NCBI GenBank assembly: GCA_964019135.1
Contig: OZ025265.1
Span: 2,294,496 to 2,358,495, forward strand
Source of the DNA: Arenicola marina
Lineage: Eukaryota; Annelida; Polychaeta; Arenicolidae
Direction: 5' to 3'
Length of the DNA stretch: 64,000 bases
Below the pieces are notes generated by a model. That model ran no database searches. It was not told the origin of the DNA and saw only the letters and a list, made by a program, of their open reading frames with translations. The position numbers and the translations under genes were made by a program. This document shows positions 11,601 to 24,912 of the stretch, one piece after another. Numbering within the stretch: position 1 is the stretch's first letter; the number at the start of each line of letters is the position of its first letter.

Positions 11601-14600
11601 CCGCCGATGGTCGCGCCACGCTATCCCCGCCGATGGTCGTGCCATGCTATCCCCGCCGATGGTCGCGCCATGCTATCCCCGCCGATGGTCGCGCCATGCT
11701 ATCCACCCATGCTATGCCAACCCATGGTCGCGCCCTGCTATCCACCCATGCTATCCCCGCCGATGGTCGCGTCATGCTATCCCCGCCGATGGTCGCGCCA
11801 TGCTATCCACCCATGCTATCCCCGCCGATGGTCGCGCCATGCTATCCACGCCGATGGTCGCGCCATGCTATCCCCGCCGATGGTCGCGCCATGCTATCCC
11901 CCCCGATGGTCGCGCCATGCTATCCCCGCCGATGGTCGCGCCATGCTATCCACCCATGCTATCCCCGCCGATGGTCGTGCCATGCTATCCCCGCCGATGG
12001 TCGCGCCATGCTATCCCCGCCGATAGTCGCGCCATGCTATCCCCGCCGATGGTCGCGCCATGCTATCCACCCATGCTATCCCCGCCGATGGTCGCGCCAT
12101 GCTATTCCCGCCGATGGTCGCGCCATGCTATCCCCGCCGATGGTCGTGCCATGCTGTCCACCCATGCTATCCCCGCCGATGGTCGTGCCATGCTATCCCC
12201 ACCGATGGTCCTGCCATGCTATCCCCGCCGCTGGTCGTGCCATGCTATCACCGCCGATGGTCGTGCCATGCTATCCATCCATTCTATCCCCGCCGATGGT
12301 CGCGCCATGCTATCCCCGCCGATGGTTGCGCCATGCTATCCACCCATGCTATCCCCGCCGATGGTCGCGCCATGCTATCCACCCATGCTATCCCCGCGGT
12401 CGGTCGCGCCATGCTATCCCCGCCGATGGTCGTGCCATGCTATCCCCGCCGATGGTCGTGCCATGCTATCCCTGCCGATGGTCGTGCCATGCTATCCCCG
12501 CCGATGGTCGTGCCATGCTATCCCCGCCGATGGTCGCGCCATGCTATCCACCCATGCTATCCCCGCCGATGGTCGCGCCATGCTATTCCCGCCGATGCTC
12601 GCGCCATGCTATCCACCCATGCTATCCCCGCCGATGGTCACGCCATGCTATCCACCCATGCTATCCCCGCCGATGGTCGTGCCGTGCTATCCCCGCCGAT
12701 GGTCGCGCCACGCTATCCCCGCCGATGGTCGTGCCATGCTATCCCCGCCGATGGTCGCGCCATGCTATCCCCGCCGATGGTCGCGCCATGCTATCCACCC
12801 ATGCTATCCCCGCCGATGGTCGCGCCACGCTATCCCCGCCGATGGTCGTGCCATGCTATCCCCGCCGATGGTCGCGCCACGCTATCCCCGCCGATGGTCG
12901 TGCCATGCTATCCCCGCCGATGGTCGCGCCATGCTATCCCCGCCGATGGTCGCGCCATGCTATCCACCCATGCTATGCCAACCCATGGTCGCGCCCTGCT
13001 ATCCACCCATGCTATCCCCGCCGATGGTCGCGTCATGCTATCCCCGCCGATGGTCGCGCCATGCTATCCACCCATGCTATCCCCGCCGATGGTCGCGCCA
13101 TGCTATCCCCGCCGGTGGTCGTGCCATGCTATCCCCGCCGATGGTCGCGCCACGCTATCCCCGCCGATGGTCGTGCCATGCTAACCCCGCCGATGGTCGC
13201 GCCATGCTATCCCCGCCGATGGACGCGCCATGCTGTCCACCCATGCTATCCCCGCCGATGGTCGCGCCATGCTGTCCACCCATGCTATCCCCGCCGATGG
13301 TCGTGCCATGCTATCCCCGCCGATGGTCGCGCCATGCTATCCCCGCCGATGGTCGCGCCACGCTATCCCCGCCGATGGTCGTGCCATGCTATCTCAGCCG
13401 ATGGTCGCGCCATGCTATCCCCGCCGATGGTCGCACCATGATATCCACCCATGCTATCCCCGCCGATGGTCGCGCCATGCTGTCCACCCATGCTATCCCC
13501 GCCGATGGTCGCGCCATGCTGTCCACCCATGCTATCCCCGCCGATGGTCGCGCCATGCTGTCCACCCATGCTATCCCCGCCGATGGTCGCGCCATGCTGT
13601 CCACCCATGCTATCCCCGCCGATGGTCGCGCCATGCTGTCCACCCATGCTATCCCCGCCGATGGTCGCGCCATGCTGTCCACCCATGCTATCCCCGCCGA
13701 TGGTCGCGCCATGCTGTCCTCCCATGCTATCCCCGCCGATGGTCGTTCCATGCTATCCCCGCCGATGATCGTGCCATGCTATCCCCGCCGATGGTCGCGC
13801 CACGCTATCCCAGCCGATGGTCGTGCCATGCTATACCCGCCGATGGTCGCGCCATGCTATCCCCGCCGATGGTCGCGCCATGCTGTCCACCCATGTTATC
13901 CCCGCCGATGGTCGCGCCATGCTGTCCACCCATGCTATCCCCGCCGATGGTCGTGCCATGCTATCCCCGCCGATGGTCGCGCCATGCTGTCCACCCATGC
14001 TATCCCCGCCGATGGTCGCACCATGATATCCACCCATGCTATCCCCGCCGATGGTCGCGCCATGCTGTCCACCCATGCTATCCCCGCCGATGGTCGCGCC
14101 ATGCTGTCCACCCATGCTATCCCCGCCGATGGTCGCGCCATGCTATCCCCGCCAATGGTCGCGCCATGCTATCCCCGCCGATGGTCGCGCCATGCTGTCC
14201 ACCCATGCTATTCCCGCCGATGGTCGCGCCATGCTGTCCACCCATGCTATCCCCGCCGATGGTCGCGCCATGCTGTCCACCCATGCTATTCCCGCCGATG
14301 GTCGCGCCATGCTGTCCACCCATGCTATCCCCGCCGATGGTCGCGCCATGCTGTCCACCCATGCTATCCCCGCCGATGGTCGCGCCATGCTGTCCACCCA
14401 TGCTATCCCCGCCGATGGTCGCGCCATGCTATCCCCGCCAATGGTCGCGCCATGCTATCCCCGCCGATGGTCGCGCCATGCTGTCCACCCATGCTATCCC
14501 CGCCGATGGTCGCACCATGATATCCACCCATGCTATCCCCGCCGATGGTCGCGCCATGCTGTCCACCCATGCTATCCCCGCCGATGGTCGCGCCATGCTG

Positions 14601-16575
14601 TCCACCCATGCTATCCCCGCCGATGGTCGCGCCATGCTATCCCCGCCAATGGTCGCGCCATGCTATCCCCGCCGATGGTCGCGCCATGCTGTCCACCCAT
14701 GCTATTCCCGCCGATGGTCGCGCCATGCTGTCCACCCATGCTATCCCCGCCGATGGTCGCGCCATGCTGTCCACCCATGCTATCCCCGCCGATGGTCGCG
14801 CCATGCTGTCCACCCATGCTATCCCCGCCGATGGTCGCGCCATGCTGTCCACCCATGCTATCCCCGCCGATGGTCGCGCCATGCTGTCCACCCATGCTAT
14901 CCCCGCCGATGGTCGCGCCATGCTGTCCACCCATGCTATTCCCGCCGATGGTCGCGCCATGCTGTCCACCCATGCTATCCCCGCCGATGGTCGCGCCATG
15001 CTGTCCACCCATGCTATCCCCGCCGATGGTCGCGCCATGCTGTCCACCCATGCTATCCCCGCCGATGGTCGCGCCATGCTATCCCCGCCAATGGTCGCGC
15101 CATGCTATCCCCGCCGATGGTCGCGCCATGCTGTCCACCCATGCTATCCCCGCCGATGGTCGCACCATGATATCCACCCATGCTATCCCCGCCGATGGTC
15201 GCGCCATGCTGTCCACCCATGCTATCCCCGCCGATGGTCGCGCCATGCTGTCCACTCATGCTATCCCCGCCGATGGTCGCGCCATGCTATCCCCGCCGAT
15301 GGTCGCGCCATGCTATCCCCGCCGATGGTCGCGCCATGCTATCCCCGCCGATGGTCGCGCCATGCTGTCCACCCATGCTATTCCCGCCGATGGTCGCGCC
15401 ATGCTGTCCACCCATGCTATCCCCGCCGATGGTCGCGCCATGCTGTCCACCCATGCTATCCCCGCCGATGGTCGCGCCATGCTGTCCCCCCATGCTATCC
15501 CCGCCGATGGTCGCGCCATGCTGTCCACCCATGCTATCCCCGCCGATGGTCGCGCCATGCTGTCCACCCATGCTATCCCCGCCGATGGTCGCGCCATGCT
15601 GTCCACCCATGCTATCCCCGCCGATGGTCGCGCCATGCTATCCACCCATGCTATCCCCGCCGATGGTCGCGCCATGCTATCCCCGCCGATGGTCGCGCCA
15701 TGCTATCCCCGCCGATGGTCGCGCCATGCTATCCCCGCCGATGGTCGCGCCATGCTGTCCACCCATGCTATTCCCGCCGATGGTCGCGCCATGCTGTCCA
15801 CCCATGCTATCCCCGCCGATGGTCGCGCCATGCTGTCCACCTATGCTATCCCCGCCGATGGTCGCGCCATGCTGTCCCCCCATGCTATCCCCGCCGATGG
15901 TCGCGCCATGCTGTCCACCCATGCTATCCCCGCCGATGGTCGCGCCATGCTGTCCACCCATGCTATCCCCGCCGATGGTCGCGCCATGCTGTCCACCCAT
16001 GCTATCCCCCGCCGATGGTCGCGCCATGCTGTCCACCCATGCTATCCCCCGCCGATGGTCGCGCCATGCTGTCCACCCATGCTATCCCCGCCGATGGTCG
16101 CGCCATGCTGTCCACCCATGCTATCCCCCGCCGATGGTCGCGCCATGCTGTCCACCCATGCTATCCCCGCCGATGGTCGCGCCATGCTGTCCACCCATGC
16201 TATCCCCGCCGATGGTCGCGCCATGCTGTCCACCCATGCTATCCCCGCCGATGGTCGCGCCATGCTGTCCACCCATGCTATCCCCCGCCGATGGTCGCGC
16301 CATGCTGTCCACCCATGCTATCCCCGCCGATGGTCGCGCCATGCTGTCCACCCATGCTATCCCCGCCGATGGTCGCGCCATGCTGTCCACCCATGCTATC
16401 CCCCGCCGATGGTCGCGCCATGCTGTCCACCCATGCTATCCCCGCCGATGGTCGCGCCATGCTGTCCACCCATGCTATCCCCCGCCGATGGTCGCGCCAT
16501 GCTGTCCACCCATGCTATCCCCGCCGATGGTCGCGCCATGCTGTCCACCCATGCTATCCCCGCCGATGGTCGCGC
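8640..16575 (+). repeat. Copy 1 of a ~7.9-kb tandem duplication inside the 13-bp-module array
   Basis: Rare variants here reappear in the same order 7,936 bp downstream (for example GGCGATGG at 8691 and 16627) and, beyond about 10.6 kb, 7,585 bp downstream (for example GCTATGCCAACCCATGG at 11711 and 19296). The change of spacing by 351 bp (27 modules of 13 bp) marks a deletion in copy 2 lying between the equivalents of 10591 and 11011. Confidence 0.85.
10504..13100 (+). repeat. Nested ~1.3-kb tandem duplication within copy 1
   Basis: The block starting near 10504 repeats from about 11817 at a spacing of 1,313 bp (101 modules of 13 bp): GATAGTCGCGCC at 10710 and 12023, GGTTGCGCC at 11011 and 12324. 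Beyond about 11.2 kb the spacing drops to 1,261 bp because one sub-copy lacks 52 bp. The same nested pair lies in copy 2 (for example 18596 and 19909), so it is older than the 7.9-kb event. Confidence 0.8.
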
Positions 16576-19500
16576 CATGCTGTCCACCCATGCTATCCCC
16601 GCCAATGGTCGCGCCATGCTATCCCCGGCGATGGTCGCGCCATGCTATCCCCGCCGATGGTCGTGCCATGCCATCCCCGCCGATGGTCGCGCCATGCTAT
16701 CCCCGCCGATGGTCGCGCCATGCCATCCCCGCCGATGGTCACGCCATGCTATCCCCGCCGATGGTCGCGCCATGCCATCCCCGCCGATGGTCGCGCCATG
16801 CTATCCCCGCTGATGGTCGCGCCATGCCATCCCCGCCGATGGTCGCGCCATGCTATCCCCGCCGATGGTCGCGCCATGCCATCCCCGCCGATGGTCGCGC
16901 CATGCTATCCACCCATGCTATCCCCGCCGATGGTCGTGCCATGCTATCCCCGCCGATGGTCGCGCCATGCTATCCACCCATGCTATCCCCGCCGATGGTC
17001 GCGCCATGCTATCCCCGCCGATGGTCGCGCCATGCTATCCACCCATGCTATCCCCGCCGATGGTCGTGCCAGGCTATCCCCGCCGATGGTCGCGCCATGC
17101 TATCCACCCATGCTATCCCCGCCGATGGTCGCGCCATGCTATCCCCGCCGATGGTCGCGCCATGCTATCCACCCATGCCATCCCCGCCGATGGTCGCGCC
17201 ATGCTATCCCCGCCGATGGTCGCGCCATGCTATCCACCCATGCTATCCCCGCCGATGGTCGCGCCATGCTATCCCCGCCGATGGTCGCGCCATGCTATCC
17301 ACCCATGCTATCCTCGCCGATGGTCGTGCCAGGCTATCCCCGCCGATGGTCGCGCCATGCTATCCCCGCCGATGGTCGCGCTATGCTATCCCCGCCGATG
17401 GTCGCGCCATGCTATCCACCCATGCTATTCCCGCCGATGGTCGCGCCATGCTATCCCCGCCGATGGTCGCGCCATGCTATCCCCGCCGATGGTCGTGCCA
17501 GGCTGTCCACCCATGCTATCCCCGCCGATGGTCGTGCCATGCTATCCCCGCCGATGGTCGCGCCATGCTATCCCCGCCGATGGTCGCGCTATGCTATCCC
17601 CGCCGATGGTCGCGCCATGCTATCCACCTATGTTATCCCCGCCGATGGTCGCGCCATGCTATCCACCCATGCTATCCCCGCCGATGGTCGCGCCATGCTA
17701 TCCCCGCCGATGGTCGCGCCATGCTATCCACCCATGCTATCCCCGCCAATGGTCGCGCCATGCTATCCCCGTCGATGGTCGTGCCATGCTATCCCCGCCG
17801 ATGGTCGCGCCATGCTATCCCCGCCGATGGTCGCGCTATGCTATCCCCGCCGATGGTCGCGCCATGCTATCCACCTATGTTATCCCCGCCGATGGTCGCG
17901 CCATGCTATCCATCCATGCTATCCCCGCCGATGGTCGCGCCATGCTATCCCCGCCGATGGTCGCGCCATGCTATCCCCGCCGATGGTCGCGCCATGCTAT
18001 CCCCGCCGATGGTCGCGCCATGCTTTCCACCCATGCCATCCCCGCCGATGGTCGTGCCATGCTACCCCCGCCGATGGTCTCGCCATGCTATCCCCGCCGA
18101 TGGTCGCGCCATGCTATCCCCGCCGATGGTCGTGCCATGCTATCCCCGCCGGTGGTCGTGCCATGCTATCCCCGCCGATGGTCGTGCCATGCTATCCCCG
18201 CCGATGGTCGCGCCATGCTATCCCCGCCGATGGTCGTGCCATGCTGTCCACCCATGCTATCCCCGCCGATGGTCGCGCCATGCTATCCCCGCCGATGGTC
18301 GCGCCATGCTATCCCCGCCGATGGTCGTGCCATGCTGTCCACCCATGCTATCCCCGCCGATGTTCGCGCCATGCTATCCCCGCCGATGGTCGCGCCATGC
18401 TATCCCCGCCGATGGTCGTGCTATGCTGTCCACCCATGCTATCCCCGCCGATGGTCGCGCCATGCTATCCACGCCGATGGTCGCGCCATGCTATCCCCGC
18501 CGATGGTCGTGCCATGCTATCCCCCCCGATGGTCGCGCCATGCTATCCCCGCCGATGGTCGCGCCATGCTATCCACCCATGCTATCCCCGCCGATGGTTG
18601 CGCCATGCTATCCACCCATGCTATCCCCGCCGATGGTCGCGCCATGCTATCCACCCATGCTATCCCCGCGGTCGGTCGCGCCATGCTATCCCCGCCGATG
18701 GTCGTGCCATGCTATCCCCGCCGATGGTCGTGCCATGCTATCCCTGCCGATGGTCGTGCCATGCTATCCCCGCCGATGGTCGTGCCATGCTATCCCTGCC
18801 GATGGTCGTGCCATGCTATCCCCGCCGATGGTCGTGCCATGCTATCCCCGCCGATGGTCGCGCCATGCTATCCACCCATGCTATCCCCGCCGATGGTCGC
18901 GCCATGCTATTCCCGCCGATGCTCGCGCCATGCTATCCACCCATGCTATCCCCGCCGATGGTCACGCCATGCTATCCACCCATGCTATCCCCGCCGATGG
19001 TCGTGCCGTGCTATCCCCGCCGATGGTCGCGCCACGCTATCCCCGCCGATGGTCGTGCCATGCTATCCCCGCCGATGGTCGCGCCATGCTATCCCCGCCG
19101 ATGGTCGCGCCATGCTATCCACCCATGCTATCCCCGCCGATGGTCGCGCCACGCTATCCCCGCCGATGGTCGTGCCATGCTATCCCCGCCGATGGTCGCG
19201 CCACGCTATCCCCGCCGATGGTCGTGCCATGCTATCCCCGCCGATGGTCGCGCCATGCTATCCCCGCCGATGGTCGCGCCATGCTATCCACCCATGCTAT
19301 GCCAACCCATGGTCGCGCCCTGCTATCCACCCATGCTATCCCCGCCGATGGTCGCGTCATGCTATCCCCGCCGATGGTCGCGCCATGCTATCCACCCATG
19401 CTATCCCCGCCGATGGTCGCGCCATGCTATCCACGCCGATGGTCGCGCCATGCTATCCCCGCCGATGGTCGCGCCATGCTATCCCCCCCGATGGTCGCGC

Positions 19501-22500
19501 CATGCTATCCCCGCCGATGGTCGCGCCATGCTATCCACCCATGCTATCCCCGCCGATGGTCGTGCCATGCTATCCCCGCCGATGGTCGCGCCATGCTATC
19601 CCCGCCGATAGTCGCGCCATGCTATCCCCGCCGATGGTCGCGCCATGCTATCCACCCATGCTATCCCCGCCGATGGTCGCGCCATGCTATTCCCGCCGAT
19701 GGTCGCGCCATGCTATCCCCGCCGATGGTCGTGCCATGCTGTCCACCCATGCTATCCCCGCCGATGGTCGTGCCATGCTATCCCCACCGATGGTCCTGCC
19801 ATGCTATCCCCGCCGCTGGTCGTGCCATGCTATCACCGCCGATGGTCGTGCCATGCTATCCATCCATTCTATCCCCGCCGATGGTCGCGCCATGCTATCC
19901 CCGCCGATGGTTGCGCCATGCTATCCACCCATGCTATCCCCGCCGATGGTCGCGCCATGCTATCCACCCATGCTATCCCCGCGGTCGGTCGCGCCATGCT
20001 ATCCCCGCCGATGGTCGTGCCATGCTATCCCCGCCGATGGTCGTGCCATGCTATCCCTGCCGATGGTCGTGCCATGCTATCCCCGCCGATGGTCGTGCCA
20101 TGCTATCCCCGCCGATGGTCGCGCCATGCTATCCACCCATGCTATCCCCGCCGATGGTCGCGCCATGCTATTCCCGCCGATGCTCGCGCCATGCTATCCA
20201 CCCATGCTATCCCCGCCGATGGTCACGCCATGCTATCCACCCATGCTATCCCCGCCGATGGTCGTGCCGTGCTATCCCCGCCGATGGTCGCGCCACGCTA
20301 TCCCCGCCGATGGTCGTGCCATGCTATCCCCGCCGATGGTCGCGCCATGCTATCCCCGCCGATGGTCGCGCCATGCTATCCACCCATGCTATCCCCGCCG
20401 ATGGTCGCGCCACGCTATCCCCGCCGATGGTCGTGCCATGCTATCCCCGCCGATGGTCGCGCCACGCTATCCCCGCCGATGGTCGTGCCATGCTATCCCC
20501 GCCGATGGTCGCGCCATGCTATCCCCGCCGATGGTCGCGCCATGCTATCCACCCATGCTATGCCAACCCATGGTCGCGCCCTGCTATCCACCCATGCTAT
20601 CCCCGCCGATGGTCGCGTCATGCTATCCCCGCCGATGGTCGCGCCATGCTATCCACCCATGCTATCCCCGCCGATGGTCGCGCCATGCTATCCCCGCCGG
20701 TGGTCGTGCCATGCTATCCCCGCCGATGGTCGCGCCACGCTATCCCCGCCGATGGTCGTGCCATGCTAACCCCGCCGATGGTCGCGCCATGCTATCCCCG
20801 CCGATGGACGCGCCATGCTGTCCACCCATGCTATCCCCGCCGATGGTCGCGCCATGCTGTCCACCCATGCTATCCCCGCCGATGGTCGTGCCATGCTATC
20901 CCCGCCGATGGTCGCGCCATGCTATCCCCGCCGATGGTCGCGCCACGCTATCCCCGCCGATGGTCGTGCCATGCTATCTCAGCCGATGGTCGCGCCATGC
21001 TATCCCCGCCGATGGTCGCACCATGATATCCACCCATGCTATCCCCGCCGATGGTCGCGCCATGCTGTCCACCCATGCTATCCCCGCCGATGGTCGCGCC
21101 ATGCTGTCCACCCATGCTATCCCCGCCGATGGTCGCGCCATGCTGTCCACCCATGCTATCCCCGCCGATGGTCGCGCCATGCTGTCCACCCATGCTATCC
21201 CCGCCGATGGTCGCGCCATGCTGTCCACCCATGCTATCCCCGCCGATGGTCGCGCCATGCTGTCCACCCATGCTATCCCCGCCGATGGTCGCGCCATGCT
21301 GTCCTCCCATGCTATCCCCGCCGATGGTCGTTCCATGCTATCCCCGCCGATGATCGTGCCATGCTATCCCCGCCGATGGTCGCGCCACGCTATCCCAGCC
21401 GATGGTCGTGCCATGCTATACCCGCCGATGGTCGCGCCATGCTATCCCCGCCGATGGTCGCGCCATGCTGTCCACCCATGTTATCCCCGCCGATGGTCGC
21501 GCCATGCTGTCCACCCATGCTATCCCCGCCGATGGTCGTGCCATGCTATCCCCGCCGATGGTCGCGCCATGCTGTCCACCCATGCTATCCCCGCCGATGG
21601 TCGCACCATGATATCCACCCATGCTATCCCCGCCGATGGTCGCGCCATGCTGTCCACCCATGCTATCCCCGCCGATGGTCGCGCCATGCTGTCCACCCAT
21701 GCTATCCCCGCCGATGGTCGCGCCATGCTATCCCCGCCAATGGTCGCGCCATGCTATCCCCGCCGATGGTCGCGCCATGCTGTCCACCCATGCTATTCCC
21801 GCCGATGGTCGCGCCATGCTGTCCACCCATGCTATCCCCGCCGATGGTCGCGCCATGCTGTCCACCCATGCTATTCCCGCCGATGGTCGCGCCATGCTGT
21901 CCACCCATGCTATCCCCGCCGATGGTCGCGCCATGCTGTCCACCCATGCTATCCCCGCCGATGGTCGCGCCATGCTGTCCACCCATGCTATCCCCGCCGA
22001 TGGTCGCGCCATGCTATCCCCGCCAATGGTCGCGCCATGCTATCCCCGCCGATGGTCGCGCCATGCTGTCCACCCATGCTATCCCCGCCGATGGTCGCAC
22101 CATGATATCCACCCATGCTATCCCCGCCGATGGTCGCGCCATGCTGTCCACCCATGCTATCCCCGCCGATGGTCGCGCCATGCTGTCCACCCATGCTATC
22201 CCCGCCGATGGTCGCGCCATGCTATCCCCGCCAATGGTCGCGCCATGCTATCCCCGCCGATGGTCGCGCCATGCTGTCCACCCATGCTATTCCCGCCGAT
22301 GGTCGCGCCATGCTGTCCACCCATGCTATCCCCGCCGATGGTCGCGCCATGCTGTCCACCCATGCTATCCCCGCCGATGGTCGCGCCATGCTGTCCACCC
22401 ATGCTATCCCCGCCGATGGTCGCGCCATGCTGTCCACCCATGCTATCCCCGCCGATGGTCGCGCCATGCTGTCCACCCATGCTATCCCCGCCGATGGTCG

Positions 22501-24150
22501 CGCCATGCTGTCCACCCATGCTATTCCCGCCGATGGTCGCGCCATGCTGTCCACCCATGCTATCCCCGCCGATGGTCGCGCCATGCTGTCCACCCATGCT
22601 ATCCCCGCCGATGGTCGCGCCATGCTGTCCACCCATGCTATCCCCGCCGATGGTCGCGCCATGCTATCCCCGCCAATGGTCGCGCCATGCTATCCCCGCC
22701 GATGGTCGCGCCATGCTGTCCACCCATGCTATCCCCGCCGATGGTCGCACCATGATATCCACCCATGCTATCCCCGCCGATGGTCGCGCCATGCTGTCCA
22801 CCCATGCTATCCCCGCCGATGGTCGCGCCATGCTGTCCACTCATGCTATCCCCGCCGATGGTCGCGCCATGCTATCCCCGCCGATGGTCGCGCCATGCTA
22901 TCCCCGCCGATGGTCGCGCCATGCTATCCCCGCCGATGGTCGCGCCATGCTGTCCACCCATGCTATTCCCGCCGATGGTCGCGCCATGCTGTCCACCCAT
23001 GCTATCCCCGCCGATGGTCGCGCCATGCTGTCCACCCATGCTATCCCCGCCGATGGTCGCGCCATGCTGTCCCCCCATGCTATCCCCGCCGATGGTCGCG
23101 CCATGCTGTCCACCCATGCTATCCCCGCCGATGGTCGCGCCATGCTGTCCACCCATGCTATCCCCGCCGATGGTCGCGCCATGCTGTCCACCCATGCTAT
23201 CCCCGCCGATGGTCGCGCCATGCTATCCACCCATGCTATCCCCGCCGATGGTCGCGCCATGCTATCCCCGCCGATGGTCGCGCCATGCTATCCCCGCCGA
23301 TGGTCGCGCCATGCTATCCCCGCCGATGGTCGCGCCATGCTGTCCACCCATGCTATTCCCGCCGATGGTCGCGCCATGCTGTCCACCCATGCTATCCCCG
23401 CCGATGGTCGCGCCATGCTGTCCACCTATGCTATCCCCGCCGATGGTCGCGCCATGCTGTCCCCCCATGCTATCCCCGCCGATGGTCGCGCCATGCTGTC
23501 CACCCATGCTATCCCCGCCGATGGTCGCGCCATGCTGTCCACCCATGCTATCCCCGCCGATGGTCGCGCCATGCTGTCCACCCATGCTATCCCCCGCCGA
23601 TGGTCGCGCCATGCTGTCCACCCATGCTATCCCCCGCCGATGGTCGCGCCATGCTGTCCACCCATGCTATCCCCGCCGATGGTCGCGCCATGCTGTCCAC
23701 CCATGCTATCCCCCGCCGATGGTCGCGCCATGCTGTCCACCCATGCTATCCCCGCCGATGGTCGCGCCATGCTGTCCACCCATGCTATCCCCGCCGATGG
23801 TCGCGCCATGCTGTCCACCCATGCTATCCCCGCCGATGGTCGCACCATGCTGTCCACCCATGCTATCCCCCGCCGATGGTCGCGCCATGCTGTCCACCCA
23901 TGCTATCCCCGCCGATGGTCGCGCCATGCTGTCCACCCATGCTATCCCCCGCCGATGGTCGCGCCATGCTGTCCACCCATGCTATCCCCGCCGATGGTCG
24001 CGCCATGCTGTCCACCCATGCTATCCCCGCCGATGGTCGCGCCATGCTGTCCACCCATGCTATCCCCGCCGATGGTCGCGCCATGCTGTCCACCCATGCT
24101 ATCCCCGCCGATGGTCGTGCCATGCTATCCCCGCCGATGGTCGCGCCATG
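16576..24150 (+). repeat. Copy 2 of the ~7.9-kb tandem duplication
   Basis: Head-to-tail repeat of 8640-16575, carrying the same marker variants in order and lacking 351 bp. The right limit is approximate: correspondence with copy 1 is clear to about 23.9 kb and fades near 24.1 kb. Confidence 0.8.
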
Positions 24151-24912
24151 CTGTCCACCCATGCTATCCCCGCCGATGTTCGCGCCATGCTGTCCACCCA
24201 TGCTATCCCCGCCGATGGTCGCGCCATGCTGTCCACCCATGCTATCCCCGCCGATGGTCGCGCCATGCTGTCCACCCATGCTATCCCCGCCGATGGTCGC
24301 GCCATGCTGTCCACCCATGCTATCCCCGCCGATGGTCGCGCCATGCTATCCACCCATGCTATCCCCGCCGATGGTCGCGCCATGCTATCCCCGCCGATGG
24401 TCGCGCCATGCTATCCCCGCCGATGGTCGCGCCATGCTATCCCCGCCGATGGTCGCGCCATGCTATCCCCGCCGATGGTCGCGCCATGCTATCCCCGCCG
24501 ATGGTCGCGCCATGCTATCCCCGCCGATGGTCGCGCCATGCTATCCCCGCCGATGGTCGCGCCATGCTATCCCCGCCGATGGTCGCGCCGTGCTATCCCC
24601 GCCGATGGTCGCGCCATGCTATCCCCGCCGATGGTCGCGCCGTGCTATCCCCGCCGATGGTCGCGCCATGCTGTCCCCGCCGATGGTCGCGCCATGCTAT
24701 CCCCGCCGATGGTCGCGCCATGCTGTCCCCGCCGATGGTCGCGCCATGCTATCCCCGCCGATGGTCGCGCCATGCTGTCCCCGCCGATGGTCGTGCCATG
24801 CTGTCCCCGCCGATGGTCGCGCCATGCTATCCCCGCCGATGGTCGCGCCATGCTATCCCCGCCGATGGTCGCGCCATGCTATCCCCGCCGATGGTCGCGC
24901 CGTGCTATACGA

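Larger units (their letters stand above)
8620..24912 (+). repeat. 16.3-kb array built from 13-bp modules (26- and 39-bp units)
   Basis: Two modules build the array: A = CCATGCTATCCCC and B = GCCGATGGTCGCG. AB gives a 26-bp unit. An extra A-type module (CCATGCTATCCAC or CCATGCTGTCCAC) gives a 39-bp unit. In total there are several hundred units. AB dominates at 8.7-9.0 and 24.4-24.9 kb, mixed order at 9-13.2 kb, and 39-bp units with CTGTCCAC at 13.2-16.6 and 20.8-24.4 kb. Around 16.0-16.5 and 23.6-24.0 kb some A modules carry an extra C. The plus strand lacks stop codons in all three frames, so open frames of 374-1,948 codons run through it; they read the same 26-residue cycle in every frame and are not evidence of a protein. 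Each unit can form a small hairpin (ATGG/CCAT arms around TCGCG). Confidence 0.95.
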
